Counted from the first letter of the stretch, positions 1 to 10,013 are shown. The stretch: 64,000 bases of DNA from Pycnococcus provasolii (GCA_938743325.2 OW568866.1:682001-746000); one strand, 5' to 3'. Notes: generated by a model from the letters alone, not told the origin. Numbers and translations: made by a program.

Positions 1-2151
1 TTCTTCCTGGGACGCGACGAAGAAGAAACAGGCGATGACGACGGCGACGACGACGACCTTGACTCGGACGACGACGGTGGTGATGCCAAGCGACCAAGGC
101 AGTACTCCGACAAGTCCACGAAGAGCAGCTTCATAACGAAAGAGGATATATACAAGGCAACCAAAAAGGGAACAGTCTCCTCCAAAAAGAAGAAGCAGAA
201 GAAGCTCGATCGTGCCGTGCGTTCCATGCAGAAGCAGGCAAAACGCGAGGAAGATGGCGATAATCTTGACGTGGCAACGGGCTCGCAGCCTCGCTTTGCG
301 GCTCTTGAGCTTCTACGTGACCCTCAGCAGTTCGCGGAGCGGCTCTTCAAGCGATGCACGCGCGGAGCATCGGGGGGGGCGGCGGCAGGTGGGTCCGCCG
401 CAGCGGGTGGACGCTTCGCCGCTGCCGACATTCCGGACGCCGTGGCGCCGTCGCCATCGTCGGCATCCGGCATAGGTGCGAACGTGCCCACGCGCCCTTT
501 GAGCTTTGCCGACCGGATGCTCTGCTTTCAGCTAGCATGTCGCGTGCTGGGAGTGCACAAGCTGCTGCTTCTCGGTGTCTACAGCTACACGATGAAGTAC
601 GCAAAGCCGCATCAGAAGGAGGTGACGATGCTGCTCACATCTGCCATCCACGCGACGCACGACCTTACGCCACCTGAGCATGTCGCACCGCTGCTTCGTC
701 ACATCGCCGACAATTTTGTGTCAGAAAGATCGTCTGGAGCTGCGATGGTCGTCGGCCTTCAGTCGGTGCGGGAACTTTGCGCCCGATGCCCGACAGCCAT
801 CGACGGGGATCTGCTGCGAGACCTTGTGGCCTACAAGGACTACAAGAAGGGCGAGAAAGGTATTGCCATGGCTGCGAAAGGTCTTCTCAGCCTCTATCGT
901 GATGTGGCGCCCGCGCTGCTTGAGCGCCGTGATCGTGGACTTGGTGCCGCGGCTGCCGCGGCTTCCAAGAAGCGCGAGGTGACGGCATCGATCGTCGCGT
1001 CGAAGCTTGGTGGTGACACTGAGGTTGACCCCGCGATGAAGCCAAGGTCGGAAATGACACTTGAAGAGAGGAGAATGCTCCGAGAAGCTAAGCGGCAGCG
1101 CAAGGCTTCCAAGCTGGAAATCGAGGAGGCGCTGGCGGCTAAGGCTCATGTGCGTCAGTACGGCGAGAAGTTCGTAGCTCACCGAATCGCAGGAGTCGAC
1201 ATGCTCGTCGACGAAAAGCGAAAGGAGGCGATGGAGGCAGCAACGTCAGATGATGATGGCGAAGAGGATGATGTGTTGGTTGGAGCAGATGGTGACGACC
1301 TGGATGGCAGCGACGACGATCTTGATGACGACGACGATCTTGATGACGACGACGATCTTGACGACGACGATCTTGATGATGACGACGATGATGATGACGA
1401 GGAGGAAGGTGATGATGATATTCAGGATGAGGAAAAACTTTCAGGTGGAAAGCAAATACAGTCAGATCCCATGAGTCTTCGTTCACTGAAAGCACAACTT
1501 GGTGCTGCAAAGTCTGCAGCAAATGCCGCTGACGGTGATGAAGATGCAGACGAGGCACACATACCGTACGAGGCGAAGCACATGCTCGATCAGAGCGACT
1601 TCCGCATGCTTCGCGATCTTCGAAAACGCTCTTTCATTCAAGAACATCTACGTCGCAATGGCCTGAATCCCGATGAAGAGGATGATGGCCACACGGCATC
1701 GGGTCGTATTTCAAAGCGCAAACGCGAGCGTTTGACGGAGGAGGCTGAGGAAGCTGCTCAGCAACTGCTATCGCGCGGAGGTCTTGCGGCACTCGCCACC
1801 GCGGGCAACTCGTCAGCTGCCGCAGGTGCCGTGATGGACTCGGGAGACGCACCAGGGCGCCGCATCGCAGCGGACGAGCTGCTGTCTGGTTACAAGGAAC
1901 GCGCACACAGCAAGAAAGACAGACTCGCGTCTGTGCACGCCGGTCGCGAGGATCGCGGTGAATTTGGTTCAAAGAGTAGTCGCAAGAAAATGGACAAGAC
2001 GGGTGGTCTGTCAAACAAGGCGAAGGACAAGAAGAAGAACATGCCAGTGTCGGCGCGAATTGCGAAGGCACGAAGCCGCGCGCTTGGGAAGCGCCCTCTC
2101 GGAAATAAAGGAGGGCGCAGGCAGCAGCGTGGAAAGAAGGCTTACAAATAG
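1..2151 (+). CDS. SDA1: SDA1 family protein, 5' end outside window (ribosome biogenesis)
   Basis: The frame is open from base 1 to a TAG at 2149-2151, so only the last 716 codons are present. SDA1 is a nucleolar/nuclear protein needed for 60S subunit maturation and export (family knowledge). The partial protein opens with FFLGRDEEE followed by an Asp-rich stretch, then a Lys-rich segment and the ALELLRDPQQFAERLF region typical of SDA1. The middle is an alpha-helical HEAT-like region. A long acidic Asp/Glu block near residues 415-475 is encoded by an imperfect GACGATCTTGATGAC-type repeat (about 1312-1410). The Lys/Arg-rich C-terminus (SSRKKMDKTGGLSNKAKDKKK) is characteristic of the family. The next gene converges on it 144 bp downstream. 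No frameshift or intron is needed within the visible part. Confidence 0.92.
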   Translation, partial: FFLGRDEEETGDDDGDDDDLDSDDDGGDAKRPRQYSDKSTKSSFITKEDIYKATKKGTVSSKKKKQKKLDRAVRSMQKQAKREEDGDNLDVATGSQPRFAALELLRDPQQFAERLFKRCTRGASGGAAAGGSAAAGGRFAAADIPDAVAPSPSSASGIGANVPTRPLSFADRMLCFQLACRVLGVHKLLLLGVYSYTMKYAKPHQKEVTMLLTSAIHATHDLTPPEHVAPLLRHIADNFVSERSSGAAMVVGLQSVRELCARCPTAIDGDLLRDLVAYKDYKKGEKGIAMAAKGLLSLYRDVAPALLERRDRGLGAAAAAASKKREVTASIVASKLGGDTEVDPAMKPRSEMTLEERRMLREAKRQRKASKLEIEEALAAKAHVRQYGEKFVAHRIAGVDMLVDEKRKEAMEAATSDDDGEEDDVLVGADGDDLDGSDDDLDDDDDLDDDDDLDDDDLDDDDDDDDEEEGDDDIQDEEKLSGGKQIQSDPMSLRSLKAQLGAAKSAANAADGDEDADEAHIPYEAKHMLDQSDFRMLRDLRKRSFIQEHLRRNGLNPDEEDDGHTASGRISKRKRERLTEEAEEAAQQLLSRGGLAALATAGNSSAAAGAVMDSGDAPGRRIAADELLSGYKERAHSKKDRLASVHAGREDRGEFGSKSSRKKMDKTGGLSNKAKDKKKNMPVSARIAKARSRALGKRPLGNKGGRRQQRGKKAYK

Positions 2152-2295
2152 TAAAAAAGCTGCATAAACTGTTGTAATAGTATTAACCGAAACATTCCGC
2201 CATAACTTACTACTACCATGTCCCAAGGTCAAGCCTACGGTGACCTTGTCTGTCCTGGTCAAAGAGAATCCATTGTACATTGTTTCTTTACAAGG

Positions 2296-4773
2296 TTACA
2301 AATGTTTTTGTTTCACCTTATCTTCCTTGAAGAGCAACTGCTGATCCAATAGCACCGCGGCTCGGCCAATCGCGCCGTGCAGCCGTGCAGCGCTCTCCTT
2401 AGCATCGCGTGAGCGTTCACTATGTCTTCTCCCAGCGTCTGCCGTGAAGTGAAGGTGCAGGTGCCGAGCAAGCGCAGCCTGCAGGTTACCGATGATGGGT
2501 GGATGGGAATCTGCATCCGTGGTGAATTTAGGAGGCGCCGGCACGAATGTCTTCTGCTCGTGCTCGGCGCTCACGGTTGTTATCTCCCCATGCAGCAACG
2601 CGTCCACGGCGAAGTCGGCAGCGTGTAGCACGAGTCGCGAAGGTGCAGGTGGCGGTGGAATCCCTGCGTCTGCAGCGTCCATAGCTGCCGCAGCGGCAGC
2701 CGCTGCCTGTGCATTGCTCGGCATCTCCGTCACTGTCCTCGGGATGTCCCAATATGGACTGTCGTGCTGCGCAGCGGCGATGTCACCGCCGCTTGATGTT
2801 GGCGAGTACGAAGCCATCGTACGTGACGAGTTGAACATGGGGTTTGCCTGAAGGCTCTCCAGACCTTCCATGTTCCCCGACTCAACCCCTCTCACACCTT
2901 CACCACCCGACTTTGGCTCGAGGCTTTCCAGGGCGAGCATAAAGCTGCTCGTCGCCTTGCCGCGCATTGCAGGCCCTGGGATGGCTGTTCCTATTCGCCC
3001 TTTGTTTGGAGTCGAGGCAAGTGAGCTATGCGCACTCTCCGATGCGACCGTGCGATCTGCCGGCACGCCGTTGTATGCTGTCGGGCTGTGAATGAAGGTC
3101 GAAACCTCGCTCATCTGATCCATTTGATCTTCCGCCAGGTACGATAGTCGCTCGACCATGCTAGATCCCGTGGACGATCCTCGCTTGTTTCCCTGCAGTC
3201 TCTGGGCAATGCTTAGGAATTGTGCGCTGCTCCCGTCCACTCCGCTCGGCATCACACGCTCGACGATGCTCGACGCGATCGTTCCGGTGGGTCCGAGGTC
3301 CGCCGTGCCGACATCTACGCGCGCAGGTTCCGAGAGCGCACCCGCGGCGGCAATGCGCGCTCTGAGCGCCATGGCACGTGGGTCGGCATCCGTCCCGCAC
3401 ATCGCCATCGAGCATCCTGCAGGCGGCGCAAGAGCTCCCGAAAGCTCAAGGCACTGTGCCGCAGTCCAGCGTCGTGCCGGGTCTTTCACCAGCACGCGTG
3501 CCACGAGTCGATGAAGTGCCGTGCTCCAATTTTCCGGCTCCCGCAGTGTTGGAGGCGCCTCGCGTGCGATGAGGAAGACAACGCGCATCGGCGCGTCGCC
3601 CCACCGAGGTGGCTCGCCCTCGCAAAGCTCGATGAGCGTGATGCCGAGCGCCCACAGGTCAACCGCGCTGCCGTAGGCACTCTCCTGCACCATCTCGGGA
3701 GCCATCCAGTGGGGCGTGCCAACGAAGGTACCTCGTCCTGGTGCAGTTGTGGACATGAATGCCGCTGTTCCAAAGTCCGCAAGTCTCACGCCGCCGTCGC
3801 GAGTCAGCAGAATGTTTCCGCACTTCAGGTCACGATGTATGATCCCGTTCGAATGCAGGTACGCAAGACCGTTCAGACATGCGCTCGCGACGTATGCAAC
3901 GAGCGCCTCGCCGTCGTGCTGCGTGCCGAGCGGTCGTCCCTCGCGGCGCATCAGCGCGAGCACAGAACCACCGGAGCAGAACTCCATGAGAATCCACACA
4001 GCTGGATTTGTTTTCGGCCCTGCCGCTCCAGCATCCGCGTCGTCACCGGTAATTTCCCCGCCGCCCGGAAGGCGCGGCGGCGCCTCCGCCACATCCTCGC
4101 GTACGCCGAGGCAGCGCACGACGTTCCCGTGCCTCGCCGCGCGTAGCAGAGCGAGTTCGGCGGCAGCTGCGCGCCGTTCCGCTGGATCGGATATGGGAAG
4201 GCTCTTGACGGCGAGAACGTCTCCCGTGACAGGATCGAGAGCACGGAATACCTGTCCGAAGCTTCCTCTTCCCAGCGGCGGGTGCAGCAGCACAGGCAGT
4301 GGGAGCGCCGACGCGCTGGTTGTTCTAGGATTGTTTGTGTTTTGTTCATCATAGTCCTGCTCGTCTGATTTCACTTTCAAGTTCGCCGCGGACGGCGGTA
4401 CGCCCTGAGTGCGGTACACGGGTTCTTCCTGACTATCATGACTCATAGCTGGATTGCCTTCAGCAGTACCAGGATCCCGTAAACCAACGGGCAAGGAAGG
4501 CAAAGGCGCATCAGCAACGAGTGGTGTCGCCTTTTCCCCCAAGGGTGTGGAGACTGCCATAGACGATGACGACGACGACGACACACCACCTGATTGCCGA
4601 CGATACACAGGTTCTTCCAAGTTACCCGAATGACCCGAATGACCCAAGTCACTATCATACTTCTTATTATTATTATGATTAGTATCACCACCATGAGCAT
4701 TAGCATCACCGACATCTGCAGTCTCTTGAGGTTTCACAGGACTATACCGCTTCGACAGCCAACGCGAGGACAT
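2296..4773 (-). CDS. STE20/MAP3K-like serine/threonine protein kinase
   Basis: 825-aa protein from the first ATG (4773); the open frame extends upstream but contains no earlier ATG. The kinase domain spans about residues 162-450: glycine loop GRGSFG at 168-173, ATP lysine K190 in AVKS, catalytic HRDLKCGN at 312-319, DFG at 332-334, and an activation segment ending in GTPHWMAPE (351-359). That last motif is typical of STE20/MEKK kinases. It probably acts in a cytosolic phosphorylation cascade; the substrate is unknown. The N-terminal 160 residues are low complexity and contain the short motif EEPVYRxQ twice (about 53-60 and 116-123). The C-terminal 370 residues are Ser/Ala-rich with no recognised domain. 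The gene is divergent from the PIN-like gene across 434 bp that contain a telomere-type repeat. Confidence 0.85.
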   Translation of the reverse strand: MSSRWLSKRYSPVKPQETADVGDANAHGGDTNHNNNKKYDSDLGHSGHSGNLEEPVYRRQSGGVSSSSSSSMAVSTPLGEKATPLVADAPLPSLPVGLRDPGTAEGNPAMSHDSQEEPVYRTQGVPPSAANLKVKSDEQDYDEQNTNNPRTTSASALPLPVLLHPPLGRGSFGQVFRALDPVTGDVLAVKSLPISDPAERRAAAAELALLRAARHGNVVRCLGVREDVAEAPPRLPGGGEITGDDADAGAAGPKTNPAVWILMEFCSGGSVLALMRREGRPLGTQHDGEALVAYVASACLNGLAYLHSNGIIHRDLKCGNILLTRDGGVRLADFGTAAFMSTTAPGRGTFVGTPHWMAPEMVQESAYGSAVDLWALGITLIELCEGEPPRWGDAPMRVVFLIAREAPPTLREPENWSTALHRLVARVLVKDPARRWTAAQCLELSGALAPPAGCSMAMCGTDADPRAMALRARIAAAGALSEPARVDVGTADLGPTGTIASSIVERVMPSGVDGSSAQFLSIAQRLQGNKRGSSTGSSMVERLSYLAEDQMDQMSEVSTFIHSPTAYNGVPADRTVASESAHSSLASTPNKGRIGTAIPGPAMRGKATSSFMLALESLEPKSGGEGVRGVESGNMEGLESLQANPMFNSSRTMASYSPTSSGGDIAAAQHDSPYWDIPRTVTEMPSNAQAAAAAAAAMDAADAGIPPPPAPSRLVLHAADFAVDALLHGEITTVSAEHEQKTFVPAPPKFTTDADSHPPIIGNLQAALARHLHLHFTADAGRRHSERSRDAKESAARLHGAIGRAAVLLDQQLLFKEDKVKQKHL

Positions 4774-5207
4774 GCTTCCGAATTTAATAAATGGCGCGCC
4801 TCCGACCGAATAATAATGGAGTAAGGAATTAGCACTGAAGCATTTGTATGGGACCTGGTGCAAGACCAGGGATGGGTCCCCACTCCCACGGAGGGTTTCC
4901 TACCTGGGCAAAACCTGGTCCCGGCAAAAACTGGGGCAGACTAAATTCAGTGGTTAGGGTTTTAGGTTAGGGTTAGGGTTAGGGCTAGGACTCGGGTTCG
5001 CAACGGGTTACCGTTACCCTTTTGGTCCTTCGAAGGTTGTCCTTCCCCCTGGCAGCCTGGTGCTCCCTCCTCTCCTCTCCGAAACGAAACGAACGGGTGG
5101 TTGCATCCTCGGCGGCGTCATTGGCGGCGTCACTCACTGTCCTGCCAAAGCTGTCATTCTCATCGATCTTCTTGTTCTCAGAAGAATAACTTCCTTGTGA
5201 GTGAAGG
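4774..5207. promoter_or_regulatory. Divergent intergenic region with telomere-type repeat
   Basis: Region between two divergent start codons. At about 4953-4988 it carries several TTAGGG/TTTAGG units on the plus strand, roughly 180 bp from the kinase ATG and 220 bp from the carrier ATG. Seven-base inverted arms (GACCAGG at 4864-4870, CCTGGTC at 4914-4920) flank a G/C-rich segment. No further gene is supported here. Confidence 0.5.
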
Positions 5208-6491
5208 ATGGTGAACGTGCACTTGGATGTCATCAGGTTATTATCCGCAAGTTTGTCCATCTACTTCTGCATCTTCGTAGGGATTCTCGCACACGTGTTG
5301 AAACTGTTTCAACCCATCCCTTCGCATGTTGTGCTCAAAACGCTCAACGCATACGTGATGAATATTGGTGTACCCGCTCTCGTCTTCCTCAGCCTCGCGG
5401 ATGCGGACTTCTCAGACGCAACGATGTACCTCTTCATCGCGGCGGACACGCTCGTCAAACTTATACTCGCACCTGGGCTGTGGGCCGTCCACAGCTTCCA
5501 ATTTCAGCGGAGACGGGCCGCCGCCGCCGCCGACGACGACGACAATGACCTTGAGGGTGATTTCTACACGAAATATTTGGCGGACTTCATGGTGATCGCA
5601 TTCCCAAACACGTTCGTAATAGGCATCCCGCTCTTGAGTGGATTCTTTGACCATGGACGTGTGGTAAGAGCCATGTCCGTCATAATGGCGGCGCAGGCAC
5701 TCCTCCTTTTCCCATTCTGCTTTGTGATTGGAGAGATGGCTGTACAGGCACGAAAGACTTCTGCAAGAGTCGTAGGGACAGAGGGCGAGGCGTCGTCCAC
5801 GGAAGCGAAGCTTCCGTGCAGCTGCTTGCCGCGGCCACTGCAAACCGCCTTGACGGCATTTCTACGCATCTCGCGTGGACCGGCGGCACTGGCTACATTT
5901 GGAGGAATAGCTTTTAGCCTCGTCTCAAGAAGCGCCGGCTTTAGGATAACTGATCACAACCTGAAGCCTATGCATGGCTGCTTTGACGCACTGGCGAGGT
6001 CGCTCTTTGGCGTTGCTCTCGTGTCGATGGGGCTATTCACCATCAATACCACATCGGAGGGTGATGGTATTGACGGCGACGATAAGGGCCGCGCAACAGA
6101 TAATTTGGTGTCGGAGCAGGACACCAGTGGAGGCGCAGGTGCATCGATTGGACCAATGGATGTGGAGTCGATCGTTCCGCCTTCTCGCAAATCGAGAAAT
6201 TGGTACGAGAGACTTTGCCTCCTCCCGTGGGAAAGTTTGCTGCTGCGCTTCGCCGTCGCACCGGCCATAGCTGTGATTGCAAGCCTCGTCGTCGGTTTGC
6301 GGGGCGAGGCATTCAAAATGTTTGTACTAATGTGGACCTTGCCTGTGGCAATTGTTGCGTTCAACATATCGGTTCTTTTTAATGCGCGCCCGAAGCTTTT
6401 GGAATTTGGGGTTACGATCGGAACAATTCTGTCAATCCCAATTTGTATCGCATATTATGTCATCCTCGAACTGGTGGCAGGACAAGTGTAA
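5208..6491 (+). CDS. PIN-like / auxin efflux carrier family membrane transporter
   Basis: 427-aa polytopic membrane protein beginning at ATG 5208. The N-terminal half has about five hydrophobic segments, including YVMNIGVPALVFLSLA (about 49-64) and the family hallmark NTFVIGIPLL (134-143), close to the N-x(3)-GIPLL element of plant PIN proteins. A hydrophilic central loop of about 190-330 separates it from a C-terminal half with four to five more hydrophobic segments, ending GTILSIPICIAYYVILELV. This is the Mem_trans (auxin efflux carrier/PILS-PIN) fold. In land plants the family exports indole-3-acetic acid; substrates in algae are less certain. A short poly-Ala/Asp insert lies at about 104-115. 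The downstream amine oxidase gene converges with a 90-bp gap. Confidence 0.82.
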   Translation: MVNVHLDVIRLLSASLSIYFCIFVGILAHVLKLFQPIPSHVVLKTLNAYVMNIGVPALVFLSLADADFSDATMYLFIAADTLVKLILAPGLWAVHSFQFQRRRAAAAADDDDNDLEGDFYTKYLADFMVIAFPNTFVIGIPLLSGFFDHGRVVRAMSVIMAAQALLLFPFCFVIGEMAVQARKTSARVVGTEGEASSTEAKLPCSCLPRPLQTALTAFLRISRGPAALATFGGIAFSLVSRSAGFRITDHNLKPMHGCFDALARSLFGVALVSMGLFTINTTSEGDGIDGDDKGRATDNLVSEQDTSGGAGASIGPMDVESIVPPSRKSRNWYERLCLLPWESLLLRFAVAPAIAVIASLVVGLRGEAFKMFVLMWTLPVAIVAFNISVLFNARPKLLEFGVTIGTILSIPICIAYYVILELVAGQV

Positions 6492-6581
6492 ACTTCAAAT
6501 ACCACGTATCATTACGTCTGTACGCGCACCCTTGAAGCATATCCTCCCCCTCTGAAAATGTCAACATCTACACCTTCCCAC

Positions 6582-8756
6582 CTACTTCGCAGTTGCCGTC
6601 GCGTGACACACCTGAGTGCTAGTAGCCAATGTCGCGGCGGCAGCGACCCCACGAGCAGCAACTCCTATCGCCGTCGTCGTCTTCATCTTTCCGCTGTCAG
6701 CACCCCATGCCACCTGCCGACGATACATGCGATTCAAAGTCACGTCGTCGCCAAGGCCGCTTGCACGCACGCTGTCGTTCAAGTCGGCAAGAATGTACGA
6801 GTGTTCTGATGCGCTGGCGCCAGGAGCATGACCGTCAACCTCGAGATTGTAATATTGTGCCACGAATCGCTTTTCGATTCGACCTGCGATCAGTCCCTGC
6901 TCGATCGCTGTGCGAGACTCGAGCCAAGCTCCACCAACCTTGATCGGGTGGGTCAACGACGCCACCACATCCTTCGCGCCGCCGGTAAGAACCGCGACAT
7001 CCACCGTGCGGCCAACGGGATGCACGAGAACCTCCGTGACGACGGAAGTCGCGTCAGTGTCGTCGCCAGCTCGGATGACATCGCCCACCTTCATCTCGTC
7101 CAGACGACGTGGCGCCTCGTCACCAGGCATCGCAATGCGCGTTTCGCCCAAGAAGCAGAGATGCTCGTCGTCTGATCCGCCTCCTCCCCCCAAGACGGGC
7201 CCCACGCTCTCCTCCTCGCACTTCTTCGATTGCGTCTGCGCCACGATCTGGCGACCTTCCGAGACGGTAAAGTTCCACGGCGACTCGATGCCATAGCGCA
7301 GCTTGAGAACCGCATCGGCGTGCTGCAGCGAACCTTCGGCCCAACCCTGCACGTTGGAGAACGCCTCGTTGATGACGTCGATGTTCAGCGATTCGGGGAA
7401 GGGGAACTTCGCCGTGCTGACGCGATCGAGATCCGTCCAGCCGTGCCAGCCGCCGCCGCTGCCGACGGTGGCAATGTTCCACGTGGCGAGCACCGCGAAC
7501 TCCGGCGGCGCTCTTGCGCGACTCAGCTTCTTGTTAATCTCGTACTGCGGCAGGGAGATCGTTCCCGCAGGCAGCGCCGAGTGGTAATCCATCAAGCGCT
7601 TGTGCGCGTGCTCGAGGAAGATGCGACCCTCCGCCGTGTTGTTCGACACGATCGTTACCGGCTCCGGACGATCCTCCTGGAAGCGGCGGAAATACATGCT
7701 CGTCTCGCCCGCGTAGTCGTGGATGTACGTCGACAGCAGAAAGCCGTCGCATCCCGTTCGCTTGACAGGGTCTGCGCACTTGACGTGTCCGTCGTGGTAC
7801 CTCCCCTTCAGCGGCATATTCGTCGCGTCTCCCTCATCAGCAAACTCGCCATTCGTCAGGCCGAGGTCGTACCACCAAGCGTTCGGGTAGTAGAGGTACA
7901 CCTTCGCAACCATCTCCGTCTGCACGGCGTGTGCGCCGCTGTATGCCTCCTTTGCCTGCTCGGGCGTGAGCAGGCTCTCGCTGCCACGTAGCACCTCGAG
8001 CAGCGGGCGCTGTGGAATGTTGAGGAACACGCGCCCAGCCGCCGCGTTGATGCCATTCTCGAAGTGCAGGTGAGTGCTGGACTCAACCTTGGTCATCGAA
8101 ACGAGCTTGTGTGTTGGGAAGTAGCGAACACCGGCATCCGTCACGCGGCGCATCATTTCCTCTGGCATCGTCGCAAATCCAGCCTTGTTGCCATCCTTGT
8201 CGATGATGTTGAACTTCTCGCACGGATCCTCGTCTTCGTAGCACTCGACCCCGAGGCCGAGCACTTCGGTGATGAGCGCGTGCGTAACTGGCGTGAACCG
8301 AGGCCACGTTCGGTAGCCTCCAGCATCGACGCTGAGATCTCCATTCTTTCCGAGGCCACGCAGCGAGTAGAGGCGTCCACCCACGCGGCTCGTTGCCTCG
8401 AAGACGCAGATGTCGCTCGCGGGAACGGTCTTGGTGTCGATAAGGCGCATTGCCACGTACGCGCCACCTGTACCTGCACCGATGATGCTGACCGGGCACG
8501 ATATGGGCGCGGTGTAGTCGGACGCGGTGGTTTTCATCGCGGGAAACTCCACTGGACACTGGCCAGGCGTGTTCGTGATGGCCTTGCACTCTTCGACGAC
8601 GTCGTTAACGAGCGAGTTGGGAAGTTCGACGGTGATGGTGTCCGTGCAGCTCTGCGCACGCGCCACCACCATGAGCGACGAGACGGCCGTCATCACGACG
8701 AGAGCTGCCGTCGAGAGCGTCAACAGCTGCATGATTACGTTCGACGAGGTGGCCAT
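6582..8756 (-). CDS. Secreted FAD-dependent amine/amino-acid oxidase with C-terminal Hint domain
   Basis: 724 aa from ATG 8756 (the open frame extends upstream without an ATG). Residues 1-36 form a signal peptide ending near ARAQS, implying secretion or ER entry. The FAD Rossmann motif GAGTGG is at 93-98 and RVGGRL at 124-129, as in flavin amine oxidases and L-amino-acid oxidases; the last part of the oxidase domain includes EAFSNVQGWAEGS. After a Gly/Asp linker, a Hint module begins at Cys534 (CFLGETRI), with the TxxH-like block SLTHPIKV (His603) and a final strand YNLEVDG...HSYILAD (about 636-658). This resembles the Hint domains of hedgehog/intein-type autoprocessing proteins. About 65 further residues follow, ending in an Ala/Thr-rich hydrophobic stretch. 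The substrate is not deducible; the FAD oxidase call is firm and Hint activity is inferred. Confidence 0.85.
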   Translation of the reverse strand: MATSSNVIMQLLTLSTAALVVMTAVSSLMVVARAQSCTDTITVELPNSLVNDVVEECKAITNTPGQCPVEFPAMKTTASDYTAPISCPVSIIGAGTGGAYVAMRLIDTKTVPASDICVFEATSRVGGRLYSLRGLGKNGDLSVDAGGYRTWPRFTPVTHALITEVLGLGVECYEDEDPCEKFNIIDKDGNKAGFATMPEEMMRRVTDAGVRYFPTHKLVSMTKVESSTHLHFENGINAAAGRVFLNIPQRPLLEVLRGSESLLTPEQAKEAYSGAHAVQTEMVAKVYLYYPNAWWYDLGLTNGEFADEGDATNMPLKGRYHDGHVKCADPVKRTGCDGFLLSTYIHDYAGETSMYFRRFQEDRPEPVTIVSNNTAEGRIFLEHAHKRLMDYHSALPAGTISLPQYEINKKLSRARAPPEFAVLATWNIATVGSGGGWHGWTDLDRVSTAKFPFPESLNIDVINEAFSNVQGWAEGSLQHADAVLKLRYGIESPWNFTVSEGRQIVAQTQSKKCEEESVGPVLGGGGGSDDEHLCFLGETRIAMPGDEAPRRLDEMKVGDVIRAGDDTDATSVVTEVLVHPVGRTVDVAVLTGGAKDVVASLTHPIKVGGAWLESRTAIEQGLIAGRIEKRFVAQYYNLEVDGHAPGASASEHSYILADLNDSVRASGLGDDVTLNRMYRRQVAWGADSGKMKTTTAIGVAARGVAAAATLATSTQVCHATATAK

Positions 8757-10013
8757 GGCTGATTGATTCTTCAAGGGGACCAGAGAAGGTTCGACGAAGA
8801 TGACGAATGATGATGATGATGGCGAGGAAATGGCGACGAGTAACGATACCACCACCTAAGTTACCCACCTACAGGAGAAAAGGTGCGCGAGAAAACGAAC
8901 AACGAACAACGACGAGGTGGAACAAGTTGAAGGACAGAGGAGGCTTCTTTCGAGTGAGTGAGTGAGTGGAGGACGTTTTACAGGACAAGTTGAGGTGGTT
9001 TGGGCATAAGAATAACTCGCAGAAGTGACGTCGATGATGATCATCAGCTGACCGATCACGTGAAATCGCGCTTGCTCAAGCCGAGGCTCAAGGCGTTTAC
9101 TACTGACTACATTGGCAGGCAAAAAACAACACACGTCTCTCTGATTTTAGCATAACCTTGTATGAGTCGTCTGCGGCAAGCATGGTGGAGCCCTGATACA
9201 CGTCTTTTGTCTTGTGTGACGTTTCACAGCCATCAAGCGCCATCAACGCGCTTGAGACGGACGGTTTTCCAGAAAGATGTTTCCAGACATTCTCAAATAA
9301 ATGCCAGATCCTGATAAACGCCAGAAGAAAAGATCGGATTCGTTTGTTCACTTTCCGACACGGCGCTTTTCGAGACGCCACCTGAGAAAATATCACGGTA
9401 GGGTAACATTTTACCGTGATAGAGGTAAATTAAACCGCTTCGCAGCGGAATGTGGCACTTGCCAGTAAAAAGACTCCCTTGCAAGTGGCCACCTGCAGTC
9501 ACTAGTGCCCTTGCAAGTGACATTTAAAGTTTACAGTGGGTACCGGGTACAGAAAGAAAAAATGGCAAGGGGCAACCGAAAAATGCAAAAAAAAACAAAA
9601 AAGGGATGAAAAAGTTGCATGGGGTGATTTCTCGACGACGGAAGGAATTCCTCGGTCTGTCGGTGTGATGGGAGGGGAACCAGGGGGAACCCATCACGCG
9701 ATTAAGCCATGCAACGCGCTCCCGCACGCGCCACCACGTACTTCCTACCGTCGTGTCGCGATCGTCCCGTCCCGTAGGTCCCTCGTGACGTTTCGTCCCC
9801 ACCAAAGGCACGCACCAAAGGTCGCGCGCGACGCGTTGTGCGTTAACGTTAGGAAGAAAGACCGTGTCGTTAAGACCCCCTTGCTGCTTGTACCCCAGGG
9901 CTTGCTTTGTTGTTAAGTCCCATCACAACACACCTCTCGCATATCGAGGACGTCATTCTCAACATTCTTCACACTCCCTATAGCGAGGCGTGAAGAACTC
10001 TACTGACTTGTTG
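8757..10013. other. 1.26-kb divergent intergenic region, no gene supported
   Basis: Separates the divergent oxidase and alliinase-like genes. It holds a perfect 9-bp stem hairpin (ATCACGGTA at 9392-9400, TACCGTGAT at 9412-9420) and two copies of CCCTTGCAAGTG (9477-9488, 9508-9519). An A-rich tract lies at about 9555-9605. Open frames here are short, lack domain similarity and look incidental. Promoters of both flanking genes must lie here, but no telomere-type repeat is present. Confidence 0.4.

Noticed and set aside
3220-4146. 308-codon open frame opposite the kinase domain
   Set aside because: Overlaps the catalytic core of the kinase on the other strand and has no recognisable feature.
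4953-4988. True chromosome end or telomere
   Set aside because: Only a few units, flanked by unique genes on both sides; arrays recur at promoters throughout the window.
9536-9916. 126-codon open frame between the oxidase and alliinase-like genes
   Set aside because: Starts in an A-rich tract and shows no protein-like feature.
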